A stretch of DNA of 64,000 nucleotides from Amorphochlora amoebiformis (GCA_054601695.1 BAAHQB010000413.1:57283-121282); one strand, 5' to 3'; counted from the stretch's first letter, positions 1-40,962 are shown. The notes: generated from the sequence alone by a model not told the origin. Numbers and translations: made by a program.

Positions 1-26
1 GCATGTATATATGTGTGTATACGTAC

Positions 27-67
<41 letters not shown>

Positions 68-127
68 TTATATGTATAGATATGAATATATATATATATA
101 TATATATTCATATATATGTATAAATAG

Positions 128-177
<50 letters not shown>

Positions 178-195
178 GTATATATATACATATCT

Positions 196-238
<43 letters not shown>

Positions 239-765
239 TAAATACATATATATATATATATATATTTACATGTAAATATAATATATATATGTGTGTGTGT
301 GTGTGTATTACAGGCAATAAGCCTAGAAATCTTTTGGTGTACGTACACAAATATATATATATATATATATATATAATACATCCATACATCACGAGTAGAC
401 ATACATTCTAACAACATACGTACATCTAGGATTTTCGATAGCCACGTGGTATAACAACATCTTGTCACACGAATTGAGTACAAATTTGTCGGCCAAGGGT
501 AAAAAAAGAGTGAAAGATGGATAGAAAGAAAGAGGAAGAGAGAAAGGAAATGGAGAGAGGCTGAGAGGGAGGGGGAGAGGGAGAGAGGGCGAGAAATTGA
601 CAGATGGAGTGAGAAGAAGAGAGTGAGAAAGAGATTGAGGGAGAGGAGAGAGAGCGAGGGCGGGGGGATAAGAACTAATGGTGTGTGTGTATGTGTATAT
701 GTAGAGTTGTACTAGCGTAGAATACGAGGATTCTCAAAACCGATACATATGTGCGCGAATGGGCA

Positions 766-840
<75 letters not shown>

Positions 841-940
841 TGTATATGTATATATATATATGTATATATAGTGTATATGTATGTGTATAATATATAATAT
901 GAAAAAGTGTATTTAAATAAAAGTATTTACAAATCTATTT

Positions 941-1023
<83 letters not shown>

Positions 1024-1204
1024 CATATATATATATAATATATATATATATATTTATATATGTTCAGCACCGATAACGACTAGGATAATCCAGCGTCGAA
1101 TCGTGTGGCTGTTGGGGGAGTTTGCGCCACAAGTGTGTTATTACGTAGTATATATAAATATATGTATACGTTTATGCTCATACACAAGATATAAATATAT
1201 GTAA

Positions 1205-1240
<36 letters not shown>

Positions 1241-1330
1241 ATGTATACATGTGTGTAACATCTGCATATGTAACATCTGCATATATATTTGTATGCATGC
1301 ATACAATGTAGAGGAGGTGTATATAGACAG

Positions 1331-1374
<44 letters not shown>

Positions 1375-1743
1375 GAGATACATAATTTATATAGATATAT
1401 ATTTACATATACATATATGTATTTATGAATATATATATATATATATATATTATACAAAAATTTTATATGTTATTCTATATAGTATATAAATATGTATTTG
1501 CACACATACATGTATTTATATACATATATATATACATATCATATATATATATATGTACATTTGTATATTATCCAGGCCATATTTCCCTTGGGAAATGTAT
1601 GGGTATTAGGGGATTTATCTTGATATCCCAAAAATGGTCTGGTAGATTGGGGCCTGGTATATGTCGCTTAAGAAAATATATACAACTTCGTTTACTAATC
1701 CTATATATAATAAAATGCCGTTTAAAAAAAAAAAAAAATTGAT
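1..1743. repeat. TA/CA microsatellite with short unique islands
   Basis: This stretch is mostly (TA)n with short (TG)n runs. Islands of ordinary sequence lie near 400-480, 700-770, 1075-1140 and 1565-1740, and a purine-rich stretch lies at 505-665. No exon could be tied with confidence to the importin gene downstream, but its missing N-terminal exons must lie in or beyond this stretch because introns in this genome are filled with the same repeat. The tyrosine/isoleucine reading frames here are translations of TA repeat. Confidence 0.7.
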
Positions 1744-3015
1744 ATGATGAACGGTATCTATCACTTGCTTGCCTCACTAGTGTTTGGACTTGTTCAATAT
1801 TTGATCACTCCTTTCGCTGAGGTAAGTGGGAATATGGAATACGCGGCAAACGTATTTCATTCAAATTTGTATATGAGTATAATTCAATCTTTGGGCAATT
1901 TCTGCCTTAGTTGATATTGAAACTCAGCAAAGTGAATCAAATTCTTGGCAGTAAGTAAATTCCCTTCTGTCTTGATTGATACCACAACTCTGATCAAAGA
2001 GTAGGTTACCACCACATTTGTATATATACATTCTCAACACTAAACTTACCTTCCCACAGGTCCACGAGCTCAAACCAGACCTGAAATCAAACATATACTC
2101 TTGCATATTAAGAATTCTCGCCTCTGAAGACATCCTAGTCCGCCTTACGGCCTTAGCTAGCCTTCGTGACCTCATAAGCACCGCCCCTACCCCCGACATC
2201 CGCATCCGCGACTTCGCGCGCTCAAGCGACCAGATCTTGAAATTCACCTTCAAGACTGCCTACGACTCGAAAGCTGCCCACACGAAGAAGCAGACGTTGG
2301 CCATGGCCGACTACGTCTTCCGAGAGATGGGTGCTCACATACTTCCGGCGGTCCCTGGGGTCCTCTCATCCGTGCAGGATCTGTGGAAGCAAACGGCAGA
2401 GCAGAATGTCGTGCGGACCGATATCCTCTACACGCTCAAGTCTCTTGTCAAGGCGGCTGGGTCCGAGAGCCACCGGTTTCATTCCTTTCTTCTCGACCTC
2501 ATCAGCAATTGTCTGACTCCCGACCAAGAGCACCTGCACGAGGCGGCGATCGAGCTATGGAGAGTGGCCATCGCGAACGCGTCGGAGTTGAGCGAGAAGT
2601 GGTATTCGCTCTTCCAGGCGTACTGGCATAAAGCCTTGGTGGACGCATTCGAGGATCCGCAGTCGACTACGGTGGAAGGCTGCCTAGGGCTCGTTAAGAG
2701 CTACGCACTAATCACGCGGCCGAGAAACTTTGTCCAAGGCCCTGTTGCGGAAGCCTTGTCGAAAGCGTTCTCAAGGCTGTCGAACACTCAGAGCTTTCAT
2801 AGAAAGATACGTTTGATATTGGCTATCGATTCGTTTCTTCTTGATGTCGCTCTTGTTATGTCTCCGAAGGATTTTATGAATTCGTTTCATCTGTATGTTA
2901 CGGGGGTTATATCGGACGTCATGCCGAAGAGCGAGGAGAAGGTTTGTGTTGTGCGTGTGTGTGTCTGTATATATATGTATGTGTATACAAATACATATAT
3001 ATATGTGTGTATCTA

Positions 3016-3053
<38 letters not shown>

Positions 3054-3344
3054 TGTACATATATTTACCCAAATATACATACACACATCCGCAGAAGCAG
3101 TCGTCCTCAATGATACCTACGAGGCAAGGTTTACCTCAGATTGTGTTGGAGAATCACTTCCATCTCCTAGCACATCTATTCTGCTCGGCGCAAGACCTGA
3201 TGTGGGAGCTGTTGGAGAGAATATCAAAAAACGAGCCCCTCAAAGTCCTAGAACCATTGGCAAAGTCATGGTTTCAAGCCTTTTTCCAGGTATGGTGTGT
3301 GTGTGTATGTGTAGTTTTTGTGGATGTATATGTGTGTATGTGTG

Positions 3345-3397
<53 letters not shown>

Positions 3398-3422
3398 TAT
3401 ATAGATATATACCTATGTTATT

Positions 3423-3464
<42 letters not shown>

Positions 3465-3863
3465 CTATTTGTTGTTGTGTATATACATGTACATGGGCAA
3501 ATAAAGTACGTACATACAAAAATATATATACATAGATGTATACATATATGTATATATATATATACCTATACATATATATATATATATACGTATATGTATA
3601 TCTAAAAGTACAAGCACAGCCATCTACTCCAGACAATACAGCCCCGATCGAAGTTTGATCTCTGCAAGCTCAACGCCTTGGCATTCCTAAGCTTTTTACG
3701 AGTCAAGGACACCAGTTTTCTCAACAATACAGTTAAGAGTGTGCTCTCAGCCGCGACGGCAGTGGCCCGAAGGGAAATATCTGGAAAGGAGGTCGTACAT
3801 CTTTACATATTCATTGACATAGCTATTATATAATGTAATATGTATTATCTATTATCTATATAC

Positions 3864-3910
<47 letters not shown>

Positions 3911-3921
3911 GATATACATAT

Positions 3922-3960
<39 letters not shown>

Positions 3961-4007
3961 ATATATATAGATATCTATGTACATATACATCACATACATT
4001 ATATATT

Positions 4008-4051
<44 letters not shown>

Positions 4052-4067
4052 TGTTACCAGCATCACA

Positions 4068-4102
<35 letters not shown>

Positions 4103-4172
4103 TATATATAGATATCCATGTACATATACATCACACACATTAATATTTATATATATATATATATGTTACCTG

Positions 4173-4210
<38 letters not shown>

Positions 4211-4247
4211 ATATATATAGATATCTATGTACATATACATCACATAC

Positions 4248-4284
<37 letters not shown>

Positions 4285-4525
4285 ATATACATGTATATAG
4301 CCTGATGACGGCGAAAAGGAGTTAGGGGAACTGGAACGCAAGCGATTGACGCTCATCAGGGCATCTCGGGATCCATGCAGGGTTAGCATGCGAGAAAGAG
4401 TTTCGAGTGAACTCGAAGCCATGATGAAAGCTCAGGGGCAGTTGCAGTTTCGAAAATGGCTCCAACAAAACGTAGATGCAAAAACGATGAATGAGGTGAT
4501 AAAACTCTTTGGGCAAAAGTTTTGA
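1744..4525 (+). CDS. IPO11: Importin-11-like karyopherin, C-terminal half
   Basis: Nuclear transport receptor of the importin-beta family, a HEAT-repeat solenoid that carries cargo through nuclear pores under Ran control. Exons are 2060-2941, 3095-3289, 3633-3791 and 4301-4525 (stop TGA), all joined in phase 0. An upstream exon ending at 1821 (donor GAG/gtaagt) also joins 2060 in frame, but its start at 1744 is provisional. About 512 residues are visible against roughly 975 in animal importin-11, and they align with its C-terminal half. Diagnostic matches are LWKQ followed by a conserved NxxR helix, the segment ending AIELW, the [11 protein letters not shown] helix, and a C-terminal helix ending IKLFGQKF. 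The N-terminal Ran-binding half must lie upstream. Introns are TA-rich; the last contains a tandem repeat around 3970, 4110 and 4220. The gene converges on the methyltransferase gene. Recognised from memory of the family, not by search. Confidence 0.83.
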
Positions 4526-5287
4526 GCATCAGTTGGTTGACTCAGCTGTACACGTATGATACTCCAGATACACGTACATAATCCAGATCGTTTTTACTTA
4601 TCACTTATCATCCAGATCATTTTTACTTTGTGTATTTGTAGTAGGTATACACTACTAGCACTATGACACATATCAGTTTCTTGACGTCATGATGTGCGAA
4701 ATTCATAATTGTTGATATTACATATAATTAGTAATTAAAGTACGGATCCGATTTATGTATTAGTATAGTAATAGATTACTGCCCTCTGTCTAGCTGTATG
4801 TGCTAGAGTAGATCTAGTAGGTGTATCTACGATCTGGTAATCATATAGATGAAAACTAGATTATTGTTGTAATCGACGTCAACCGTTGTGATAGGTCGTG
4901 TCGTTTAATTATAACAAGTACATATCTATTATCATTAGTATCATACCGGTCATAGTACAGACCGTACATGTGTACAATTATCCATATCACACTTTTTATA
5001 ACTTTGATACTTGCAAATTGCACGTAAGTCGAGACTCTGGAGAATATCTTGGTATACGTTTTTTTACTAGGCTGCCCGAGGTTATCTCTATTCCTCAGGG
5101 CCTAACAAGCTAGCAACAACACCCTTAGATAACCCACACTTTGGGAACGTCTAACAGCAGCCCCCTCCAGCGCTGGCTGTTTCACTATCGGTCACATTGA
5201 CAGGTACAGATTTGGGTCCGCAGTCAAAAAGTCCAAAATGAACATCGCGATCACCCATTACCTATCGGTTTTGGATTATAGGCAGGA
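4526..5287. other. Convergent intergenic region
   Basis: This is ordinary AT-rich DNA with almost no TA repeat, between the 3' ends of the importin gene (+) and the methyltransferase gene (-). It should hold both 3' UTRs and polyadenylation sites. AATTAAAG at 4733-4740 resembles a polyadenylation signal for the importin transcript. No coding exon was seen. Confidence 0.5.
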
Positions 5288-9161
<3,874 letters not shown>

Positions 9162-9401
9162 TTGAGTTTTGAAGGACCCACAACAAGGGTTGGGAATCCC
9201 GGGATCCCCAGCATTTCGGGGATAGTCGTCAAACATTTAATTTTGCGCTGAATGCGTCACCTTGGGCTTCTGTAGAAGCTCAGCCCAAGGGCCCCCTATC
9301 CAGATTAATCCTTCATTACAGCAAACTTCCGCTTGCCAGACAGACTCCCCACATCGGATATATACTGTACACATCGTTTTACACGAAAGATAAAGCTCCA
9401 A
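9162..9401. promoter_or_regulatory. Putative bidirectional promoter
   Basis: These 240 bp separate the start codons of the divergent methyltransferase (-) and nucleotidase (+) genes, so both core promoters and 5' UTRs should be here. The sequence is unique and free of TA repeat. Two symmetric elements stand out: a 20-bp near-palindrome centred on CCCGGG at 9191-9210 (one mismatched pair), and an inverted repeat with 8-bp arms, CCTTGGGC at 9260-9267 and GCCCAAGG at 9283-9290. No TATA box was assigned. Sharing of the promoter is inferred from spacing only. Confidence 0.6.
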
Positions 9402-13670
<4,269 letters not shown>

Positions 13671-14403
13671 GTGTGCGCTGGGCCGCCCCAGAATTTATAA
13701 TTTGAGCTACGATGATAATTATAATTAAAAGCTAACCCGGTTGATAAAATCATCCACTAGTCTAGATCATAGCAAATTACAATTTAAAAGTTGTCCGCAT
13801 TTAACATATATACTAGATGTATATAGAATCTAGAGAATCTTATCAATTGTGACAAATAACCAGAACTAGTAGAAAAATCAGATTTTTCTAGAACTTGGCT
13901 CGAACGACAGCATATATCTACACGATATATATATATATATATATGTCTAGATATGTCTAGTACTACTGACTAGACTGAGTTCATTGATACCGTGATGCTA
14001 AGTTTTGTCCAGAGTGTTTAATGAAGCTAGAACTAGTAGAAGTAAAATGATTTTATGATCGACTAGATCGATAAAATTCCTAGAATTTAGGTCACAAATG
14101 ATTAACGTAGATGCCTTTTTGAGTTCAGTCGAACCTTGCTACTGAATTGACCGGGCCTAGCTCCACGCCAATTCCAGAATGGCTATAATACAACTAGTAC
14201 AAGCCTGGTCGAGGGGATTGAGTTACTTAAATTTAATATCCCTTCCAACGGAGGCCTCCTCGGGCGACGAGTTTGATGGGTAGAAGTTCTTCAGGTGGAA
14301 CTCATCGTATCTGCGAGTATGGATATCGGAATTATATGTTGTGGCGGGACTCTGAGATTCTCTGAGATTCTCTGAGATTCTCTGAGATTCTGGATTTGAG
14401 GGT
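13671..14403. other. Convergent intergenic region
   Basis: This is unique AT-rich DNA between the nucleotidase stop and the minus-strand stop at 14404. It contains a perfect hairpin-forming palindrome at 13,871-13,889 (AGAAAAATC, one central A, GATTTTTCT). It also contains a short tandem of TCTGAGATTC at 14,350-14,395, which would lie in the minus-strand 3' UTR. AACTAGTAGAA occurs near both 13,863 and 14,030. No exon was seen. Confidence 0.5.
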
Positions 14404-27561
<13,158 letters not shown>

Positions 27562-27614
27562 CTAAATATATGAATATATATATATATATATATGTATGTA
27601 TATATATATAATAT

Positions 27615-27707
<93 letters not shown>

Positions 27708-27763
27708 TGTATATATGTAGTGTAATTGATTCTTCCCATGGTTTTTTGCAAGGCTTACCTCTA

Positions 27764-27801
<38 letters not shown>

Positions 27802-28774
27802 ACCCAATTAACTCTTAAAAGTGTTAAGGTTAGGGTTAGCGATAGGGCTAGGGTTCGGGTTAGGCATAGGGCTAGGGTTAGGGTTAGGTTAAGTTAGGTT
27901 AGGGTTAGCGCTAGAAAAGTGTTAAGGTTAGGGTTAGGGTTAGGGTTTACTTAGGGTTGGGAGAATGTGTAAATAGGGTTAGGGTGAGGGTTAGGGTTAG
28001 GGTTAGCGCTAGCTAGGGTTTGGGTTTGGGTTAGGGTTTGGATAAGGTTAGGGTTTAGGTTTAGGTAATGGTTATGAGTTAGGGCAGAAAATTTCGTAAT
28101 TTAAGCTCACGGTTAGGGTTAGGGTTAGGATTAGGGTTAGAGTTTGGGAAATGATGTATATCTAAGGTTAGGGTTAGGGTTAGAGTTAAATAGTTAGGGT
28201 TAGAGTTAGGGAAAAGGATGCGTAATCTAAGCTTAGGGTTAGGGTTACAATTAGGCGATTTAATGTGTGTCTAAGGTTAGAGTTATGGCTAAACTACGGC
28301 TAGGTTAGGGTTAGGACTGCGGTTACATTCAGGGTGTTAGCTTAGGGTTAGTAGAATGAGAGAATACGTATTTAAGATTAGGATGGATTATTCAGCATGT
28401 CTTAACCCTAGGACCAGTGACTCCGCCACTTAAGAGTAAGAGTTTTAGGGGGTAAGGTCAATGTCAGGAGAGAAATGCGAGTCTTAAGGCATGGTTAGGG
28501 CTAGGGCTGCGTAGGCAATGTAGAGAAAGATGTGTCTAAGTTTAGGGATATATGGTTAGAAGCGAGAGAATGTATCTAAGTGGGTTATATGGTTCGATGC
28601 AAGCGAGAGAGAGGAAAGGAAGGGATATGTAAGGCGAATGATGTGTTTGGTGAGAATGCACTTGATGTGCATGTATATATATATATATATATTATTTAAA
28701 TATATATATGTACACAAGTATATGTATATGTATTTATGTATATACATGTATTTTTATCTTAAAATAAATTACAT

Positions 28775-28805
<31 letters not shown>

Positions 28806-29182
28806 CATATATATACCTACATCTCTAGATGTGTACAAACATTATTACAAAAGAGAGAGAGAGAGAGAGAGGAAAGAGAGAGAGAGAGAGAGAAAGAGAG
28901 AAAGAGAGAGAGAGATAGACAGAAAGAGGAGAGAGAGATACAAGAAATCAGACAGGAAAGTGAGAAAAGAGAGGGATGAGGGAGAAAAAGGAGGGAGGAC
29001 GAGAGAAGACAAAGATATATTAGAGGGGGAAAAAGAGTTTGGAGAGAGTATTAGAGGGAAAAAAGAGTTTGGAGAGAGTATTAGAGGGAAAAAAGAGTTT
29101 GGAGAGAGTATTAGAGGGAAAAAAAGAGTTTGGAGAGAGTATTAGAGGGAAAAAAGAGTTTGGAGAGAGTGGGAGAAGAATG
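27562..29182. repeat. TA repeat, degenerate TTAGGG region, purine tract; no gene assigned
   Basis: 27,562-27,820 is TA repeat with an island near 27,720-27,770. About 27,830-28,530 is degenerate TTAGGG repeat with unique insertions. 28,850-29,000 is GA-rich. 29,030-29,165 holds about five copies of a 30-bp unit containing GAGAGTATTAGAGGGAAAA. An open Arg/Glu frame on the plus strand across the purine tract is probably repeat translation. Confidence 0.6.
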
Positions 29183-31179
<1,997 letters not shown>

Positions 31180-31208
31180 CTAAATACATATATATATATA
31201 TATATCTG

Positions 31209-31244
<36 letters not shown>

Positions 31245-31316
31245 GCTAAGATATGTTCTTCGTCTACTATTGTAAATATATATATGTGTATGTATATATG
31301 TGTATATATGTATCTT

Positions 31317-31407
<91 letters not shown>

Positions 31408-31439
31408 ATATTTTATCATCCATATGTCTTTTTAGCATA

Positions 31440-32400
31440 CAACTGTCTTTTTTTTTAATTTTTTTTTATCTATCTCTCTCTCTCTACTCTTATCTCTCTC
31501 TCTCTCTACTCTTATCCTTCTCTCTCTCTACTCTTATCCTTCTCTCTCTCTACTCTTATTTTTCTCTCTCTCTCTACTCTTATCTATCTCTCTCTCTACT
31601 CTTATTTTTCTCTCTCTCTCTACGCTTATCCTTCTCTCTCTCTACTCTTATCCTTCTCTCTCTCTACTCTTATCTATCTCTCTACTCTTATCCTTCTCTC
31701 TCTCTACTCTTATCCTTCTCTCTCTCTACTCTTATCCTTCTCTCTCTCTACTCTTATTTTTCTCTCTCTCTACTCTTATCCTTCTCTCTCTCTACTCTTA
31801 TTTTTCTCTCTCTCTCTACTCTTATCTATCTCTCTCTCTACTCTTATCCTTCTCTCTCTCTACTCTTATCCTTCTCTCTCTCTACTCTTATCCTTCTCTC
31901 TCTCTCTACTCTTATTCTCCTCTCTCTAAACTCTTATCTATCTCTCTCTCTACTCTTATCTATCTCTCTCTCTACTCTTATCCTTCTCTCTCTCTACTCT
32001 TATCCTTCTCTCTCTCTACTCTTATTTTTCTCTCTCTCTCTACTCTTATCTATCTCTCTCTCTACTCTTATTCTTCTCTCTCTCTACTCTTATCTATCTC
32101 TCTCTCTACTCTTATTCCTCTCTCTCTCTACGCTTATCCTTCTCTCTCTCTACTCTTATCCTTCTCTCTCTCTACTCTTATCCTTCTCTCTCTCTACTCT
32201 TATCCTTCTCTCTCTCTACTCTTATCTATCTCTCTACTCTTATCCTTCTCTCTCTCTACTCTTATCTATCTCTCTCTCTACTCTTATCCTTCTCTCTCTC
32301 TACTCTTATCTATCTCTCTCTCTACTCTTATCTATCTCTCTCTCTACTCTTACTCTTCTCTCTCTCGCTCTCTCTCATCTCTCTCCCTCCCTCTTCCTAC
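31440..32400. repeat. Pyrimidine minisatellite (CTCTCTCTACTCTTATCCTT)n
   Basis: About 900 bp of ~20-24-bp units of CT repeat with TACTCTTATC. It creates a long plus-strand Ser/Leu frame that is not credible as protein. On the minus strand it is (GATAAGAGTAGAGA)n and adjoins Glu/Lys/Arg-rich frames at 32,345-32,520. Confidence 0.85.
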
Positions 32401-32554
32401 TCTCTTCTTTAATCTCTCTCTCTAATATTTTCTCTTTCTCTTCTTTTAATCTCTCTCTTTCGGCATATAGATACTTCTCTCTCTCTTTTGGATGTAAATC
32501 TCTCTCTTTCGGCACACATACATGTACACACATACACGTACACACACACACACA

Positions 32555-32625
<71 letters not shown>

Positions 32626-32651
32626 TTCAGAATACACACACACACACACGT

Positions 32652-32697
<46 letters not shown>

Positions 32698-32702
32698 TTC
32701 GC

Positions 32703-32739
<37 letters not shown>

Positions 32740-32870
32740 AGATCACAAACTTTCTCTCTCTCTCTCTTTTCTCTCTTTCTTTGTCATCTTTTCGCTCTCT
32801 CTTTTTCTCTTTCTTTGTCATCTTTCTCGCTCTCTCTTTCTATATGTATATATATATATATAAATATATA

Positions 32871-32902
<32 letters not shown>

Positions 32903-32904
32903 CT

Positions 32905-33087
32905 CATCTCTCTCTTTTCACCTTCCTTCTCTCTCTCGCTCTCTCTCTCTCTTTTGCGCGCTCTCTCTCTCGCTCTCTCTCTCTCTCTTGCTCTCTTTCT
33001 CTCTTGCGCGCCCTCTCTCTCTCTTGCGCTCTCTCTCTCTCTCTCACGCTCTCTCTTTTCTCCCTGCACCTGTTGCAAAAACTGCTT
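32905..33087 (-). CDS. Possible Arg/Glu-rich exon
   Basis: An acceptor (tgttgtacag) is followed by [16 protein letters not shown] and then an Arg/Glu-rich frame on the minus strand, ending near a gtgaaa or gtatat donor. The non-repetitive start makes coding plausible. The rest is GA repeat and its extent cannot be judged. It may be an upstream exon of the gene ending at 29183. Confidence 0.3.
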
Positions 33088-33150
33088 CTGTACAACACAG
33101 ATCGGGGGCGGATCGAGGGGGGGGGTAGGCTGGTGTTATATATGTATATG

Positions 33151-33192
<42 letters not shown>

Positions 33193-33339
33193 GTATATAT
33201 ATCTCATATACATGAAGTATACATACAATATTTATTGTATATATATATGTATATATACATATTTATATATATATATATATATATATACATACATATATAT
33301 ACATATATTTATACATATAAACACCAAACCTTTAGCCCT

Positions 33340-34138
33340 AACTCTAACCTCCAGCCTCACCTCTAACCCTAACCCTAACCCTAACCCTAACCCTAACCCT
33401 AACCCTAACCGTAACCGTAACCCTAACCGTAAGCATATATATCGACCTGAAACTTCGGACTGGAGGTAAGTCTTCTCTCTAATCGGGTCAGGGTTAGAGG
33501 GTTAAGGTTAGGGTTAGAGGGTTAAGGTTAGGGTTAGAGGGTTAAGGTCAGGGTTAGAGGGTTAAGATTAGGGTTAGAGGGTTAAGGTTAGGGTTAGAGG
33601 GTTAAGGTTAGGGTTAGGGTTAAGGGTTAGCGTTAGGGTTAACGCTAGGGTTAGGATTTGAATATGTGTTAGGGTTAGGGTTGGATTAGCGCTAGGGCTA
33701 GGGTTAGGATTCTGATCCAGGTTAGGGTTAGGGTTAGGGTTAGGGTTAGGGAGATTAGGTTAGGGTTAGGATTAGGGTTAGGATTAGGGTTAGGGTTAGG
33801 ATTAGGACCAGAAGCCTAGGATTGGGGTTAGGGGGTTAGCATAGGTTAGGGTTAGGGCTAGGGTTATGGTTTGGTCACACTTCACGGGGTTTAGGGTTAG
33901 GGTTAGGGGTTGGGGGTTAGGGTTAGGGTTAGGATTGAGATTGTTAGGGTTACGATTTAGAGAGAGTTAGGATTAGGTTACGATTTAGAAGGAGTTAGGA
34001 TTAGGGTTTGGGTTAAGGTTAGGGTTGAGATTAGCGTTGGGGATTACGTGGAAAGGCTGGGGTTAGAGTTTTGTTTTAGGGTTAGGGTTAGGGTTAGGGT
34101 TAGGGTTAGGGTTAGGGTTAGGGTTAGGGTTACTGAGG
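33340..34138. repeat. Interstitial telomere-like array
   Basis: CCCTAA units at 33,345-33,430 switch to degenerate TTAGGG units from 33,490 to 34,138, so the two orientations face each other around an island at 33,430-33,490. That island has the plus-strand donor-like GAG/gtaagt and, on the other strand, the acceptor-like cttacctccag. Confidence 0.9.
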
Positions 34139-34153
34139 TCTTCTTTTAGCGGT

Positions 34154-37883
<3,730 letters not shown>

Positions 37884-37887
37884 CTAG

Positions 37888-38515
37888 GGTTAGGGTTAGG
37901 GTTAGGGTTAGGGTTAGGGTTAGGGTACGAGAGAAGGATCGCGGACAGATCTAGGGTTAGGGTTAGGGTTTAGGTTAGGGTTAGGTTAGGGTTGAGAATA
38001 TTAAGGGTAGGGTTGGGGTTTGGGTTAGGTTAGGGTTAGGGTAGGGTTAGAGTTAGGGTTAGGTTGGGGTTAAGAGTATTAAGGGTAGGGTTAGAGTAGG
38101 GTTAGGGGTTAGGGTTAGGGTTAGGTTAGGGTTGGGTTAGGGTTGAGAATATAACCCTATTGAGAATATTCAGACTATGGTTCGAATTAGGGTTAGGGTC
38201 AGGGTTAGTGTTAATAATGGGATGGGATGAACGGGTAAAAGGTTATGGATTAGGCTTAGGGTTAGGGGTTAGAACTAAGGGTTAGGGTTAGAGATTAAGT
38301 GTTAGGTTTAAGATTTATAAGGATTTGCTTCCGTCAGGGTTAGGGTTAGGGTTAGGGTTAGGGTTAGGGTTAGGGTTGAGATCATAGGGCATGATCATGA
38401 AAAGAAAGGAATCGTAACTTTAGGGCTAGGATTTGGGTTAGCCTAGACGAATGGTTAGGTTAGGGTTAGGGTTAGAGTTAGGGTTAGGGTTAGGGATGGG
38501 TTTAGGCAAAATTAA
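37888..38515. repeat. Degenerate TTAGGG array
   Basis: TTAGGG units with many variants lie upstream (minus sense) of exon 37883-37814, whose acceptor is the CCCTAG at the array edge. A copy of the acceptor and head of that exon sits at about 37,926-37,957. Confidence 0.85.
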
Positions 38516-38571
38516 GTTCGAGAGATTTGAGAGATTTGAGAGATTTGAGAGATTGCCTGGCTTTATAGCGT

Positions 38572-38606
38572 TCAGGATGGAGGGACCTGGGTATGTGGAT
38601 ATGGTA

Positions 38607-38650
<44 letters not shown>

Positions 38651-38787
38651 ATATATGATCTATGTAAATGTATTGTATGGAATTACATATACTATACACC
38701 TGTACATATAAACATACATATGTTTATAAATATGTTATTATAAATAGTATATGCATATATATTATTATATTACATGTGTATATATAC

Positions 38788-38819
<32 letters not shown>

Positions 38820-38820
38820 T

Positions 38821-38883
<63 letters not shown>

Positions 38884-38910
38884 TATATATATATATATAT
38901 ATATATATGC

Positions 38911-38965
<55 letters not shown>

Positions 38966-39040
38966 GTTCATGGACACACACATGTACACATTCGTACGCA
39001 CATACACACAATCAATATTAACATATATATATATATATGT

Positions 39041-39098
<58 letters not shown>

Positions 39099-39161
39099 CG
39101 AACCATCCAGCCATTAACTCAGCCGTCGAGAGGTCACATAGGTTGCGGATCTAAATATATA

Positions 39162-39192
<31 letters not shown>

Positions 39193-39295
39193 TGTGTAAT
39201 ATGTACATATATTGTATATGTATATATAAACTATATGTGTATACAAACACACACATACACGTATATATATATATGTGTATATATATATATCTATG

Positions 39296-39364
<69 letters not shown>

Positions 39365-39379
39365 TATACACACACACAT

Positions 39380-39444
<65 letters not shown>

Positions 39445-39501
39445 ATATATTACAACATATCACACACACACACATATATATATATATATTATATATATAT
39501 A

Positions 39502-39554
<53 letters not shown>

Positions 39555-39662
39555 CATTTCTTGATCTTTAGGTTCCCTCTCGCAAAAACGTATGGGCTTA
39601 ATCTACGGGAGAATATATGATAATAATACTATATATATATACATATGTAATATATATACATA

Positions 39663-39708
<46 letters not shown>

Positions 39709-39858
39709 TATTGTTTAGTGCTAGTATTGTGCAAATACATTGCGATAGATACACATGTAATCTCATATATCATATATATATATATATATATAAATTCATT
39801 TATATGTACATATAAATCTAATGTATATATATATAATATTATACATATATATATATAT

Positions 39859-39891
<33 letters not shown>

Positions 39892-40004
39892 TATATATAT
39901 TCATTACGAGAGAGATAAAATGCATACATAATCTGCATTGCACTGCTAAACAATAATGTAAATGATATAAATGCAATCATGAATATAATTGTTTTTCTAC
40001 AAAC

Positions 40005-40048
<44 letters not shown>

Positions 40049-40234
40049 TGTATTTACATTTATGTATACACATTATAAATGTGAATGTATGTATATATAT
40101 ATATATATGTATACATATACATATACATACTATATATATATATATGTATATATATATATACATATATATATGTATATATATATATATATATTAAATATAT
40201 ATTATATAAAAATATATATATATATATATGTATA

Positions 40235-40274
<40 letters not shown>

Positions 40275-40592
40275 CCTCAGGGGCATTTTCTAGTTTCTTA
40301 TCGCTTACGAGCTTCCGGTCCCTATTTTTTAAAATTTTGAATTTCAACTTTTAAATCTGAATTTTTTTGAATTTTGAATTTTTTTGAATTTTGAATTCTT
40401 TTGGGTTCAATTCTTTGATTTTCAATTCGAGTTTTTGTATCTTTTTGTTTCAAAAATTTCAAATTTTTGAAAATTTCAAATTTTCTATGCTTTCTTTACC
40501 TTCTCATTTTTGTCTCAAACTCGCTCACTTTCCCTTCTCCAAATCCTTACATATATATACACATATATATATAACTATATATCTATATATAT

Positions 40593-40666
<74 letters not shown>

Positions 40667-40912
40667 TTTCTACATGTGTGCACCGAGACACTTTACGTTT
40701 AGACATAAAAACATAAAAAAATGTTTTATGTATACATATGCATCTCTGTATATGTACGTATATGTACATATAAGTAATGTATATTTGCATACATTTGTAC
40801 ATATATATTACATGTAAAATAAATATATATTGATATGTATATATATATACATATATATACATATATATATATATATATATTGATTGATGTATATATATAA
40901 ATACATATATAG

Positions 40913-40962
<50 letters not shown>

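Noticed and set aside
1911-1950. Possible importin exon between a tgccttag acceptor and a gtaagt donor
   Set aside because: The phase needed to join the next exon contains TGA at 1933-1935. Joining 1821 directly to 2060 keeps the frame.
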